From assembly GCA_937872895.1 (NCBI GenBank), contig CALMUP010000009.1, positions 310,001 through 374,000 of the forward strand: a stretch of 64,000 bases of DNA. Direction: 5' to 3'. Source of the DNA: an uncultured Verrucomicrobiota bacterium. GTDB lineage: Bacteria; Verrucomicrobiota; Kiritimatiellia; CAIVKH01. The translations under genes were made by a program, and so were the position numbers. Positions 8,576 through 18,552 of this stretch are shown here, piece by piece (the first letter of the stretch is position 1; the number at the start of each line of letters is the position of its first letter). Below the pieces are notes generated by a model. That model did not search any database, had not been told where the DNA came from, and saw only the letters and a list, made by a program, of their open reading frames with translations.

Positions 8576-10390
8576 ATGAATCACTCCCTTACCACTGTTT
8601 GTCTGGCACGTGTGTGGCCATGGCTGACCGCCGGCGCACTGGCACTTACCGCTTGCCAGCCCGGCCATCAAACGCGAACCGGCCGCGCCGGCCCCGAACC
8701 GGTTACCGTCTACCGAGTCGACGCCGAGGCCTTCGGTGACGATGAACGCCTTGCCGCCGTGGCCCTGCAGGGTATCGCCAACCGTGATTCGGCCCGCGTG
8801 TTCCTCGACTACGGCAATTCCCTGCGCTGGATGCAGATCGACTACGAGAAGCAACGCGCCGAGAACGGCGGGCGGGTGTTCAGCAGGGAGGATGCCGAGA
8901 CCTTGTCGCGCACCTACAAGGACCTGCACGATTTCTGGATCGCCTTCTACGAGGAGCAGCGCCTGTGCCGGTTCGAGACGGTGACCATGCCCGAGTTGAT
9001 CGAGAAGATGCGCGACGAGATCAAGGGCGTGATCCTCTACAGCAATGTGACGGATGACCTCGCCCTGGTCGCGACCATGGCCGGCGTGCGCGATGCCGTA
9101 CCGCTGACCGAGGCGCTCTACCGGAACTGGGTCGAGGACAAACCGTATGCCGTGCCGGTGATCTTCGATGTCCGCGACCTTTACGCCGGCTACCCGGCCG
9201 GTGTCGAACGCCGGCTTGCCGCCCATCGCTGGATGATCGACAACCTGTACGCCGAGGTGAACAAGTCCGGCGCCGTCTCGCGCGACCGCACCTACGGACT
9301 GGCCGCCCATGACACCCTGGTCGACATCGACCTCGCGGTCAGCCTGCGCTGGGTGACCTTCGACCTCAGCTTCATGAGCGAGGAGACCCGCAACACCGAG
9401 AAGAAGGATCCCGACAAACCGCACCCGGTCTGGGGATTCGAACCACCCGACAAGCCGCTGCTGATCGAGATCCTCGAGGGCCTCGACGACTGGGCCCCGG
9501 TCTACGGCTGGGGACGGCCCTACGAGAGCGCGCTGATCCGCCGCCTGGCCATCCATCGCACGGTCAAGATCTGCGGCGGCACGGCGAACGGTTCCTTCTT
9601 CCGCCACATGCCGAAACTCACGGACGACTTCCGCCTCGATGTCCCGCACGTCGAGAAGCCGATGGTGAAGCCGAAGTACTACGTGGCCTTCATGGTCAAC
9701 GAAGGCGATACCATCAAGTGCATGGCCTCGCTGATGAACAGTGGAAGCTGGCTCCAGTCCGAACGCGGCAAGATCGCGATCAACTGGGGTATCGATCCGT
9801 TGCTGATCCGCGACACCCCGGGCCTGATGAGCTACTACTACTATACCGCCACGGAGAAGGATTACTTCTTTTCCGCCCCCTCCGGCTGGGGCTACCTCGC
9901 GCCGATCAACCTGAAGGACGAGGATGTGGTGCCCTACGGCCGGATGGTGAAGACGGGTGCGGACATGGCCGATACCCGCTACATCGACGTCTGGTGGATG
10001 AGCGGCCTTCGCTCCCGCGATCAATTCTTCCCGCTGCTCGAGGCGATGGGTATGCGCGGCCTGACCCAATGGAGCAACCGCCAGGAAGTCGAGTTCGCCC
10101 CCGACGGCACCCCGGTGATCCACAGTAACTACTACTACCCGCGGTTCACCGCGGAGGATTTCGCGAAGATGCTGATCGACCAGACCGCCGAGGTGAAGCC
10201 GCCCTGGTTCATCGTCGTGTATGCCGGCAACCCGCACTGGTTCTACGAAGTCGCCCGCCGCCTCCCGGAACGCGACTTCGAGGTGGTGAAGCTGGATGAA
10301 TTCTTCGAGGCCGCCCGCGCCGCCCAGCCCCTGGTCGAGGGGCGCTCGTGGATCCCGCCGAAGGACCGCAAGAAGACCGTGGTTGACTAA
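8576..10390 (+). CDS. GxGYxYP-family putative glycoside hydrolase, lipoprotein
   Basis: 604 aa from ATG 8576: AAGGAG at 8561-8566 sits 9 nt upstream of it but directly abuts the alternative ATG 8567. The signal peptide ends in a lipobox (LTAC), so the protein should be lipid-anchored outside the cytoplasm. The body matches the GxGYxYP family, including a C-terminal SGWGYLAPINLKDEDVVPYG segment with the G-x-G-Y motif and a YYYTATEKDYFF stretch before it. Family members are found in polysaccharide-degradation loci, but no reaction is firmly established. It sits between the prepilin-like gene and an (alpha/alpha)6 enzyme, with spacings of 33 and 14 bp. Confidence 0.82.
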   Translation: MNHSLTTVCLARVWPWLTAGALALTACQPGHQTRTGRAGPEPVTVYRVDAEAFGDDERLAAVALQGIANRDSARVFLDYGNSLRWMQIDYEKQRAENGGRVFSREDAETLSRTYKDLHDFWIAFYEEQRLCRFETVTMPELIEKMRDEIKGVILYSNVTDDLALVATMAGVRDAVPLTEALYRNWVEDKPYAVPVIFDVRDLYAGYPAGVERRLAAHRWMIDNLYAEVNKSGAVSRDRTYGLAAHDTLVDIDLAVSLRWVTFDLSFMSEETRNTEKKDPDKPHPVWGFEPPDKPLLIEILEGLDDWAPVYGWGRPYESALIRRLAIHRTVKICGGTANGSFFRHMPKLTDDFRLDVPHVEKPMVKPKYYVAFMVNEGDTIKCMASLMNSGSWLQSERGKIAINWGIDPLLIRDTPGLMSYYYYTATEKDYFFSAPSGWGYLAPINLKDEDVVPYGRMVKTGADMADTRYIDVWWMSGLRSRDQFFPLLEAMGMRGLTQWSNRQEVEFAPDGTPVIHSNYYYPRFTAEDFAKMLIDQTAEVKPPWFIVVYAGNPHWFYEVARRLPERDFEVVKLDEFFEAARAAQPLVEGRSWIPPKDRKKTVVD

Positions 10391-10404
10391 TCCGAAGGTT
10401 CCCC

Positions 10405-12330
10405 ATGCCGACACCCGCCAGCACCATTCCGACCGAGAGCTTCTTCGTCGCCAACGAACGCATCATGGCCGCCATCTGCGGCGGGCAACTGGTGACCGAT
10501 CACGTCATCGGCGTCTCGGCATTCCATGCCCCGGCCAAGGATGCGCCGACCCTGGTGCAGTCCACACGCCTGCTGCTCTCGGTGGATGGCGTGTTCGCCG
10601 AGGCCTACGATGCCGATGAGGGCGGGGCGGTGACGGAGCGCGGGTTTTTGCCGGACAGCCGGGCCGTGCGGATCACCTGGGAGCGGGAGGGCGTAACCGT
10701 CGAGGATACCTACTTCATCCCGCCCGAACTGGATGCCGTGGTCCAGCGCACCCGCATTACCAACCGCTCGTCACGCCCCCGCACGGTCAAGGTGTTTGGC
10801 ATCCTCTATCCGCAACTCGGCTCGCCGGTTCCCCACAAGAAGGGGATCTGCGATGACGGCTGGTACGACCGCGAGCAAGGCTGCCTGGTGATTCGCGATA
10901 CCCGGGGCAATGCCCTGGGATTCGGCTTCGACCGCAAACCTGACGAGTTCCAACTCGGTGAAGTGTGCGGCGGTACCGATGTGTATTACGACCTTGAGGA
11001 TCATATCCTTTCCGGTCATGACCGCGTAAGCCGGGTCACGCCGAATGCCGCACTGGCCCTGGCCGCGCGCACCCTGGCTCCGGGTGCCTCGATGGAACTG
11101 GCCCTGGTGCTGAGCCATGGCGGTGATGCCGCCGCAGCGATCGATGCGATCGCCCGCTACCGGGCCCGGCCGGACGTCCACTGGCGCGCCCACGCGACCC
11201 AGTGCCGCGCGATCATGACCAAGGCGGAACCGTCACTGCCGCGGACCCTGGCCCCGTTCGGTCCGCGTCTCGATGAAGTGACCCGCCGCGCCGTGCTCGT
11301 GCTCCGCTCGATCCTGCGGCCCGACGGTGCCCCGATGGGCGGTATCCACTGCTACCAGAACGTCGGACAGGTCCGCAATGGCACCTATATCCTGAACGTG
11401 CTGGACCAGCTCGGGTTCCATGAGGAGACCCGCGGCGGTTATGAATTCTACCTGAACTTCCGGGTGGGCGATGACCGCTATTCGTCGCCCGATGAAAACG
11501 ACCAGCTCGGTACCGTGCTGCATGTGTTGCGCCGCCGCCTCGACCTGTGCGGTGATATGGAGCTGATCGAGCGCCATGGCGACAGGATCCTCGGCCTTGC
11601 CGACCGGTTGCTCGGCCTGATGGACCAGCGGCTCGGTCTGATCTACTCCGAACGCGCGATCCATGAATTCGTTTCGATCAGCCGCGGCTACGAATCCTAT
11701 GTGAACACCATGGCCTGGCGCGGGCTGACCGATGCCGTGGAACTGGCCCGCCGGCTCGGTCGCGACGCCCACGTCGCCCGCTACGCCGAAGCCGCCGAGG
11801 GGCTGCGCGCCCGGATCATCCAGCATCTGGTCGATCCCGAACTGGGCGTGTTCGTGAAGCGCCTGTACCGCGGCAGGCATTATCCGCTGCCCAGCATCTC
11901 GATGATCACCCCCGCGCTGTTCGGCGTGATCGATGCCCGCGATCCGATCGTGACCCGGACCATCGACCACATGAAGGCCTCGAACTGGGACCGGTCCATC
12001 GGCGGTATCTACCGTTACCCGCTGCACCTGCAACCCTGGCCGGAACATCCGTTCGGCGGCCCTTGGGTTACCTATACCAGCTGGCTTGGCGGTGTGCACC
12101 TGCTGCGCGGCGAACGTGAACGCGCGGCGGATTGCATCCAGTGGGTGCTGGACCAGTTGCCGGATGACTCGCACCTGATCGCCGAACATTTCAGTATCCA
12201 GCATATCGGCCGCCGCGGCTTCGCCCGCATCTACCTCGATCCGGCCACCCCGGAAGTCTGGGCCACCGCCGAGTTCCTTCGCCTGGTCATGCGCTATGCC
12301 GCGCTTGCTCCGTCCGGTGGCGTCGCCTAG
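10405..12330 (+). CDS. (alpha/alpha)6-barrel glycoside hydrolase-like protein, family unassigned
   Basis: 641 aa with no signal peptide; GAAGG lies 6 nt before the ATG. The N-terminal third is a beta-sandwich (SVDGVFAEAYDADEGG, VEDTYFIPPELDAVVQRTRI) like the one preceding catalytic barrels in GH15, GH63 and GH65-type enzymes. The rest is helical: LVLRSILRPDGAPMGGIHCY, SISRGYESYVNTMAWRGLTDA, then a WPEHPFGGPWVTYTSWLG stretch and a terminal YLDPATPEVWATAEFLRLV. The overall shape is that of a glucoamylase-like exo-acting hydrolase. I could not assign the catalytic acids or the family. It lies directly upstream of the GH38 gene in the same operon. Confidence 0.65.
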   Translation: MPTPASTIPTESFFVANERIMAAICGGQLVTDHVIGVSAFHAPAKDAPTLVQSTRLLLSVDGVFAEAYDADEGGAVTERGFLPDSRAVRITWEREGVTVEDTYFIPPELDAVVQRTRITNRSSRPRTVKVFGILYPQLGSPVPHKKGICDDGWYDREQGCLVIRDTRGNALGFGFDRKPDEFQLGEVCGGTDVYYDLEDHILSGHDRVSRVTPNAALALAARTLAPGASMELALVLSHGGDAAAAIDAIARYRARPDVHWRAHATQCRAIMTKAEPSLPRTLAPFGPRLDEVTRRAVLVLRSILRPDGAPMGGIHCYQNVGQVRNGTYILNVLDQLGFHEETRGGYEFYLNFRVGDDRYSSPDENDQLGTVLHVLRRRLDLCGDMELIERHGDRILGLADRLLGLMDQRLGLIYSERAIHEFVSISRGYESYVNTMAWRGLTDAVELARRLGRDAHVARYAEAAEGLRARIIQHLVDPELGVFVKRLYRGRHYPLPSISMITPALFGVIDARDPIVTRTIDHMKASNWDRSIGGIYRYPLHLQPWPEHPFGGPWVTYTSWLGGVHLLRGERERAADCIQWVLDQLPDDSHLIAEHFSIQHIGRRGFARIYLDPATPEVWATAEFLRLVMRYAALAPSGGVA

Positions 12331-12353
12331 CATGGCCGGCGACGCGAACCCGT

Positions 12354-15300
12354 ATGCTCATATCGCCCAAAACGCTGGAGAAGCTCCGCCGGATCGAGAC
12401 CACCTACCTCGCTCTGATCCACGAACCCATTGCGGACCTCGCCTGCTCCTACCTCGAAACGGACGAACACCGGCGCGCCGTTCCCGGCGAATCGGCCGGA
12501 TGGCAGCCCTGTCCATCCGGCACGGCCTGGGGACAGGCATGGGGTAGCGCCTGGTTCCGCACCGAGATGATCCTCGCGCCTGAACAGTGCGACGGTCCGT
12601 TGGTGATCGAGGCCCGCACCGGCGGTGTGGAGGCACTGTTCTGGCTGGATGGCCGACCCGCCGGCATCTTCAACTACGATCCGTGGGTGCGTATCCGCGG
12701 TGACCACCGTGTGCAACGGATCGATGAGCATCCTGTTCCCGGCCGCACCATCCACATCGCCGTGGAGTCCTATGCGGGTCACCCCTCGCCAGGCAGCCAG
12801 CCGTTCGAGACCCTGGAATCCCAGACCCTGTATCCCGCTCCGTTCACCCGCCGCTTCGACGGGATTCGCCTTTGCCGCCGCCACGACGACATCGCCCGCT
12901 TCGTGCTGGACCTCCGCGCGTTGAACCAGTTGTCAGCCTCCCTGTCGTCCGACAGCTTCCGGAAAGGCGCGGTCGATGCCGCCCTCGTCGAGGTGTTCGC
13001 CCTGGTCCCGCAGGAGCCGTCAGGGCTTCCGCGCGCGACCTGGCGTGCCGCCCTCGCCAGGGCCGTCGCCGTGATGGCTCCGCTGCTGGCCTGCCGCAAC
13101 GGCGATACCGCGCCGTTCGCCGGCCTGGTCGGTCACTCCCACATGGACACCGCGTGGCACTGGACGCTGGACGAGACCATCCGCAAATGCGCCCGTACCT
13201 ATGCCAACGCCCTGCGGTTGATGGAACAGTATCCCGAGTACGTATTCGTGCAGAGCAGCGCCCTGCATGCCGAATGGATGCGCCGGCATTATCCGGACAT
13301 TTTCGACGGCATCCGCCGCCGCGTCGCCGAAGGACGCTGGGAGCCGAACGGCGGAAGCTGGATCGAACCGGACGTCAACCTCGCCGGCGGTGAATCGCTC
13401 GTCCGCCAGTTCCTCCGCGGCGATGCCTTCACGCGCGAACACTTCGGCTACCGCGCCGATACCTTCTGGCTGCCCGACACCTTCGGCTACTCCGCCGCGC
13501 TACCCCAGATCCTGCGCGGATGCGGCATCCGCTATTTCGCCACCACCAAGCTGACCTGGAACGAGTCCAACACCTTCCCGTACGACACCTTCTGGTGGGA
13601 GGGGATCGACGGCTCGCGCGTGTTCGCGCATTTCCCCGACATCCACTGTGCGCCCGATCCCGAGACCCTGATCAACAAGCTGCACGGGACCGGACCGAAG
13701 GATTTCCGCGTGGTGCAGAACTCCGTGCGCCACAAGGAGGTCAACCGTTCGCGCCTGATCGCCTACGGTTACGGCGACGGCGGGGGCGGCCCCGACGCGC
13801 ACATGATCGAAATGGCCCGCCGCTGCCGCGACCTCGAAGGCTGTCCCCGCGCGGAACACGTCACCGTCAGCGCCTTCATGCAGCGGCTCGAGCGCGAGAC
13901 CCCGGCCGCCCCGGTGTATGCCGGCGAGTTGTACCTCGAGGCCCACCGCGGCACCTTGACCCAGTTGCATGACATCAAGCGCGGCAACCGCCGCGCGGAA
14001 TTCGCCCTGCGCGAAGCCGAGATCCTGGGCGTTTGCGGCGGTACGTGCTCTGACGGCTGGCGCGCCCGCTGGCATGCCGCATGGGACCTGCTGCTGGTCA
14101 ACCAGTTCCACGACATCCTGCCCGGCACCTCGATCCAGGAGGTGCACGACCGGGCCATCGCCGAACTCCGCCAGGTGTGTGCCGATGCCGAGGCCCTGGC
14201 CGCGGAGGCCGCCGCGACGCAGGTCCGGCCGGCGGATGACCGGATCACCGTTTTCAACACGTTAAGCTGGCCGCGACAGGAGGCATGCATCCCCGGTCTG
14301 CCCGCCAACCGCCGCCTCGCCGGCTGCACCAGCCAGCGGGTGACCACACCCTGGGGCGCGTCGCGTACGGTGGCCCATGCCCTCGACCTGCCTCCGCTGG
14401 GTGCCCGCAGTTTTCCGCTCGCTCCCGAGGAACCGGTCGTACCGGCAACCAGCCCGTTCAGCTGGGATGGCCATGCCGTGACCACGCCGTTGCTTCGCGC
14501 CCGCTTTGCCGAAACGGGCGGGCTCGCTTCGGTGTGGCTATTCGGTGCGAAGCGCGAACTGGCTGCGGATGGTGGACTTCCCTTGAATACCTTCCGCTTC
14601 GGCGAGGATATCCCGGCCGCATGGGACAATTGGGATATCGATGCCGACCTCGCCCTGAAGCTCACGCCCTCGTTGCAACCCGAGGAACGCACCGTCGTCG
14701 CCGACGGTCCTCTTCAGTTCCGCGTGCGCCAATCCTTCCGTTTCGGCATGGGTTCACGGCTCATCCAGGATGTGGTGTTCTATGCCGCCACGCTGCGGAT
14801 CGACTTCGAGACGGTGATCCACTGGCGCGAGTCGCACGCCTTCCTGCTCGCCGAATTCCCGCTGGCCGTGCGTGCTCCGTCCGCGCGGCATGAAATCCAG
14901 TTCGGACACCTCGAACGGCCGACACACCGGAACTCCTTCGAGGATCGCGCGCGCTTCGAGGTCTGCCAGCACAAATGGACCGACCTGTCCGAGAACCGGT
15001 TCGGGGTGGCGCTGCTGAACGACGGCAAGTACGGCGTGTCGGTCGAGGGCGGCACGATCCGCCTCTCGCTGCACAAGGGCGGTTGCCATCCCGATCCACG
15101 CGGCGACCGCGGGGACCACGTCGTCACCTACAGCCTGCTCCCGCACGAAGGCGCATTCTCCGCGGATCATGTGGTGCGTGCGGCCTATGAACTCAATGTG
15201 GCACCGACGGTCATCACGGGTTCGTTGCCCGGTGACGCGACCTCCCTGTTCACCATCGATGTCCCGAACCTCGTCGTCGAGGCCATCAAGCCCGCCGAGG

Positions 15301-15500
15301 ACGGCCGCGGCTACATGGTGCGCCTGTATGAATGCGAACGGCAAGCCACCCGCGCCACGATCCGCTTTTCCCGGACTCCCGCGGCGGTATTCACCACCAA
15401 CCTGCTGGAGGAGCCCGTCGCACGACTCGACCTCGAAGCGGATGTGATCCGGTTGCCGTTTCGCCCATTCGATCTCGTATCCATCCAGGTGATCCCGTGA
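12354..15500 (+). CDS. Alpha-mannosidase, GH38
   Basis: 1048 aa, typical length for bacterial GH38. The N-terminal beta domain is followed by the catalytic domain with GHSHMDTAWHWTLDETIRK (zinc-binding His and Asp, near residue 260), WEPNGGSWIEPDVNLAGGES, and FWLPDTFGYSAALPQILRG with the catalytic nucleophile Asp375. NQFHDILPGTSIQEVHDRA is the later conserved family motif. The C-terminal half is the family's beta-sandwich region. It has no signal peptide, so it should remove alpha-mannosyl residues from imported oligosaccharides in the cytoplasm, feeding mannose to ManA (45907-46872). It is preceded by the (alpha/alpha)6 gene (23 bp) and followed by a GH43-like gene (18 bp). Confidence 0.95.
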   Translation: MLISPKTLEKLRRIETTYLALIHEPIADLACSYLETDEHRRAVPGESAGWQPCPSGTAWGQAWGSAWFRTEMILAPEQCDGPLVIEARTGGVEALFWLDGRPAGIFNYDPWVRIRGDHRVQRIDEHPVPGRTIHIAVESYAGHPSPGSQPFETLESQTLYPAPFTRRFDGIRLCRRHDDIARFVLDLRALNQLSASLSSDSFRKGAVDAALVEVFALVPQEPSGLPRATWRAALARAVAVMAPLLACRNGDTAPFAGLVGHSHMDTAWHWTLDETIRKCARTYANALRLMEQYPEYVFVQSSALHAEWMRRHYPDIFDGIRRRVAEGRWEPNGGSWIEPDVNLAGGESLVRQFLRGDAFTREHFGYRADTFWLPDTFGYSAALPQILRGCGIRYFATTKLTWNESNTFPYDTFWWEGIDGSRVFAHFPDIHCAPDPETLINKLHGTGPKDFRVVQNSVRHKEVNRSRLIAYGYGDGGGGPDAHMIEMARRCRDLEGCPRAEHVTVSAFMQRLERETPAAPVYAGELYLEAHRGTLTQLHDIKRGNRRAEFALREAEILGVCGGTCSDGWRARWHAAWDLLLVNQFHDILPGTSIQEVHDRAIAELRQVCADAEALAAEAAATQVRPADDRITVFNTLSWPRQEACIPGLPANRRLAGCTSQRVTTPWGASRTVAHALDLPPLGARSFPLAPEEPVVPATSPFSWDGHAVTTPLLRARFAETGGLASVWLFGAKRELAADGGLPLNTFRFGEDIPAAWDNWDIDADLALKLTPSLQPEERTVVADGPLQFRVRQSFRFGMGSRLIQDVVFYAATLRIDFETVIHWRESHAFLLAEFPLAVRAPSARHEIQFGHLERPTHRNSFEDRARFEVCQHKWTDLSENRFGVALLNDGKYGVSVEGGTIRLSLHKGGCHPDPRGDRGDHVVTYSLLPHEGAFSADHVVRAAYELNVAPTVITGSLPGDATSLFTIDVPNLVVEAIKPAEDGRGYMVRLYECERQATRATIRFSRTPAAVFTTNLLEEPVARLDLEADVIRLPFRPFDLVSIQVIP

Positions 15501-15518
15501 TCGTTCGAGGTGCGATCC

Positions 15519-16412
15519 ATGCCCCGATTCCGGTGGAGTAATCCCATCATCAATGCAAGCGGACCTGATCCTTTCATCTACCGCGCCGACGAACGGTACT
15601 GGTTGATCACCACCGGACCGGCACCCGATGGCCGCTTCCTGCCAATCTGGTGTTCCGACGACCTCGCGTGCTGGACCTTCGTGCGCGGTGCCGTGGCGCG
15701 CGGAGATGAAGGTGCCTGGAACCGGTTCAATTTCTGGGCACCCGAGGTGCTGCGGCAGGATGGAACCTACTGGCTCTATTACACCGCCAAACCCACCGAG
15801 GATGACAGGAACCATGGCAACCGGATCGGGTTGGCGCTCAGCGATCAACCAGCCGGGCCGTTCGAGGATCGCGGCGTGCTGGTCAACCACGCCGCACTGG
15901 ATGCCAGCCCTTTCCGCGATACCGATGGCACACTCTGGCTGCTCTACGTTACCGAATACGGCAACGCGCGCGGCCTCGCACCCGGCCGGATATGGATCGA
16001 CCGTATGCCGGACCCGGCACGGGTGGCGGACGAGGCCACGCTGCTGGTCGACCGCCACTTCTGGCAGGAGGGACCGGTCATGCTGCGGCAGCGGGACGGG
16101 CATTACCGGCTGACCTACAGCATCGGTGCATGGACCAACGATACCTACCGCGTGGTCCAAGCCGTCGCGGATCGGATCACCGGCCCGTTTATCGAATCCG
16201 GTCCGCTCATCATGCAATCCACCGCCCAGGTCAAGGGTCCCGGGCACCACAACGTCTTCACCGGACCGGATGACGAAGCGTGGCTCGTCTACCACGGTTG
16301 GGATCCCGCCATGACAGCCCGGCTTCCGCGCATCGATCGCCTGGTCATGCGCGCCGACGGCACCCTCACCGGCCAGGCCCCCACCAGCACGCCACAGGAA
16401 CACGGCTGGTAA
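15519..16412 (+). CDS. GH43-like glycosidase (five-bladed beta-propeller)
   Basis: 297 aa. ATG 15519 is chosen because CGAGGTG lies 6-7 nt upstream; a GTG at 15510 would overlap that site. Repeated blade motifs are visible: NASGPDPFIYRADERYWLIT with the early Asp, FWAPEVLRQDGTYWLYYTA, LDASPFRDTDGTLWLLYV, and GPGHHNVFTGPDDEAWLVYH. These are hallmarks of clan GH-F enzymes acting on arabinose- or xylose-type linkages. The lack of a signal peptide suggests cytoplasmic action. It is the last gene of the plus-strand glycosidase run, 145 bp before the first large surface-protein gene. Confidence 0.78.
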   Translation: MPRFRWSNPIINASGPDPFIYRADERYWLITTGPAPDGRFLPIWCSDDLACWTFVRGAVARGDEGAWNRFNFWAPEVLRQDGTYWLYYTAKPTEDDRNHGNRIGLALSDQPAGPFEDRGVLVNHAALDASPFRDTDGTLWLLYVTEYGNARGLAPGRIWIDRMPDPARVADEATLLVDRHFWQEGPVMLRQRDGHYRLTYSIGAWTNDTYRVVQAVADRITGPFIESGPLIMQSTAQVKGPGHHNVFTGPDDEAWLVYHGWDPAMTARLPRIDRLVMRADGTLTGQAPTSTPQEHGW

Positions 16413-16432
16413 CGCGACCGTTCCTGGAAGCA

Positions 16433-16473
16433 TGCACGAAATGGCATGCTGATAGCACATACAAGGACATAAT
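16433..16473 (+). promoter_or_regulatory. Conserved upstream element of surface-protein gene 1
   Basis: TGCACGAAATGGCATGC at 16433-16449 is followed by GCACATACAAGGACATAATCG. CATAAT (16468-16473) is a -10-like hexamer placed 35 bp downstream of the motif start. Comparable modules precede the other two genes of this type (21759-21788 and 28364-28404). A second possible -10 (TAGCAT) is at 16512. Confidence 0.45.
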
Positions 16474-16557
16474 CGTGCTGGTTTCCGTTCGCCCTCACGC
16501 TCCCCCTGGCCTAGCATCAAGACAGGTGGCGGGATGCCGCGACGGAGGATCGAGCGC

Positions 16558-18552
16558 ATGAGCAGACGGTTGGCGATACAATGGTGGGCCGTGGCCGTGA
16601 TGGGCGGGTTGGGATCGATGGTGCACGCGGACCTGCTGATCTGGAATGGTGGAGCCGGCGGGGTCTGGCAGGATGGGGGAAGCGGGTGGCAGTCGGGCGG
16701 ATCGCCGGACGTGTGGGACAATGCGCTTCCGGATTCCGCCTCGTTTACCGGGACCGCACCGACCACGGTCTCGATCGCCGCGGGTGGCGTGACCGTGGGC
16801 GATCTTACCGTCAGCGGTGCAGCCTACGGATTCGCCGGTCCGGGAACCCTCACCTTGACTGGTGGTGACATCACGGTGGGTGCCGGTCTTGCCTCCACGA
16901 TGACGGTCGCCCTGGCCGGTTCGTCCGGTTTCACCAAGACCGGCGAGGGCACGCTGGTGCTCGCGGGCGCGAACAAGAATGTCGGAGGCACGCTGGTCGT
17001 CGAGGGTGGCGCGATCCAGGTCGCCGGAGTCGGCAACGGGTTTCTCGGTTCCAGCTCGAATGCCGCGGTGCGGCTCGACGGCGGTGCGTTGCACGGCAAC
17101 TTCGCGGCCAACGTCTCGCCGGCCTGGTCCATCGAGGTCGGTCCGGCCGGCGGCGAGTTGCGCAACCTGAACACCGGACGCTGGCAGATGAACCAGGCGA
17201 ACCGGCTCAGCGGATCAGGCACGCTGACCTTGTCCTTCGGAACGGCGAACACCCGCTACGAATTGACCGCCGCGCAGTCGACCTTCGCCGGCAAGTGGGT
17301 GCTCGACAGCGCCGGGAACAACAACCGCTTCTTCGACATCACCTCCGGATTCAGTCCCGGCACCGCGACCGGCGATGATGTGTACACGTTGCGCCAGGCT
17401 TCCCTGCTGTTGCGCGACGGCGTGGTCCTTGGCGCAACCAACAAGGGCATCCTGCTGGTCAATGGCACCTCGCGCATCGGCGCGGCCGGCGGCAACACCG
17501 CCACGATCGCGGGGCGGATCAGCGGCGGTGTGTCCGACCACCTGGAGTTGAGCCTCGGCAACTCGAACTCGGTGCTGATCCTGTCGAACCCGCAGAACAA
17601 CTGGCAGGGCAACACCATCGTGCGTACCGATGCCGCCTCCGGCGATCTCCGCGGCACGGTTCGGCTGGGTGCATCCGACGTCATCCCGAACACCGGCGGC
17701 AATGTCACGCTGAATACGGGTGTGGTGCTGGACCTGAACGGATTCAACGAGACGATCGGCGGACTGGATGGCAGTGGCCGGGTCATCAGTTCGACCGGCT
17801 CAGCCACGCTGACGGTCGGTGCCAACGGCAACTCGCCGACCTTCAACGGAACCATCGCGGATGGCGGAGGACAACTCGCCTTGACCAAGGTCGGTGCGGG
17901 TATCCAATCCCTCGGCGGGACGAATACCTATTCGGGCGTCACGGTTGTTTCCGGGGGCACGCTCAAGTTGAACGCGGGGTCGTCGATCTCCAACACGCCC
18001 TCGATCACCATCGCGTCGAACGCCGTGCTCAACGTGGCCTCGCTCGCCGGCGGACTCACCCTGCGCAGCGGGCAGACCCTGGGCGGGGAGGGCGAGGTGG
18101 TCGGCAGCCTCACCGTCGGCAACGGTGCGACGCTTGATCCCGGATCAAGTCCCGGCTTCCTGATCGTGGACAGCCTGACCCTCGCCTCGGGCAGTCGCCT
18201 GTTGATCGACATCAACGGAACCGCGGTGCCCGGCGTTGATTACGACCGCGTGTTCAGCGATGGCAGCCTGACCTACCAGGCCGGATGGACCCTGGAGGTG
18301 TCCTTCGCCTCCGGTCTCTCCGGAACCCATACCGTGCGGATCGTCGACTTCGCCACCTACAACGGGACGGCGAATGCGCCGGTGCTGACCTACAACGAGA
18401 GTGAAGCCGACAACGTCTCGTTCAATGCCGCCACCGGGGAGTTGACCTTCACCGGGACGCTGGTTCCGGAACCAGCCTCGCTCATGTTGATGCTGATCGG
18501 CGGCTGGCTGCTGCGTATGCGCCGCACCGTGCGCGGAGGTGTTCGCGTATGA
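16558..18552 (+). CDS. Large secreted protein with autotransporter-associated beta-strand repeats and PEP-CTERM tail
   Basis: 664 aa from ATG 16558, which has GGAGGA 8 nt upstream; the in-frame ATG at 16534 has no such site. A signal peptide ends near MVHA. A WNGGAGGVWQDGGSGW opening is shared with two paralogues. Residues about 125-443 are the roughly 320-residue module common to this group, opening FTKTGEGTLVLAG and including LDLNGFNETIGGLDG. The C-terminus is a PEP-CTERM sorting signal: VPEPASLMLMLIGGWLL then RMRR. Such tails are cut by an exosortase (not in this window) and are tied to exopolysaccharide-rich surfaces. No autotransporter beta-barrel is present. The stop overlaps the next gene by ATGA. 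Confidence 0.88.
   Translation: MSRRLAIQWWAVAVMGGLGSMVHADLLIWNGGAGGVWQDGGSGWQSGGSPDVWDNALPDSASFTGTAPTTVSIAAGGVTVGDLTVSGAAYGFAGPGTLTLTGGDITVGAGLASTMTVALAGSSGFTKTGEGTLVLAGANKNVGGTLVVEGGAIQVAGVGNGFLGSSSNAAVRLDGGALHGNFAANVSPAWSIEVGPAGGELRNLNTGRWQMNQANRLSGSGTLTLSFGTANTRYELTAAQSTFAGKWVLDSAGNNNRFFDITSGFSPGTATGDDVYTLRQASLLLRDGVVLGATNKGILLVNGTSRIGAAGGNTATIAGRISGGVSDHLELSLGNSNSVLILSNPQNNWQGNTIVRTDAASGDLRGTVRLGASDVIPNTGGNVTLNTGVVLDLNGFNETIGGLDGSGRVISSTGSATLTVGANGNSPTFNGTIADGGGQLALTKVGAGIQSLGGTNTYSGVTVVSGGTLKLNAGSSISNTPSITIASNAVLNVASLAGGLTLRSGQTLGGEGEVVGSLTVGNGATLDPGSSPGFLIVDSLTLASGSRLLIDINGTAVPGVDYDRVFSDGSLTYQAGWTLEVSFASGLSGTHTVRIVDFATYNGTANAPVLTYNESEADNVSFNAATGELTFTGTLVPEPASLMLMLIGGWLLRMRRTVRGGVRV

Noticed and set aside
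14754-16766. 670-codon minus-strand open frame opposite the GH38 and GH43-like genes
   Set aside because: The plus-strand genes carry unmistakable family motifs; this frame has none and crosses intergenic DNA.
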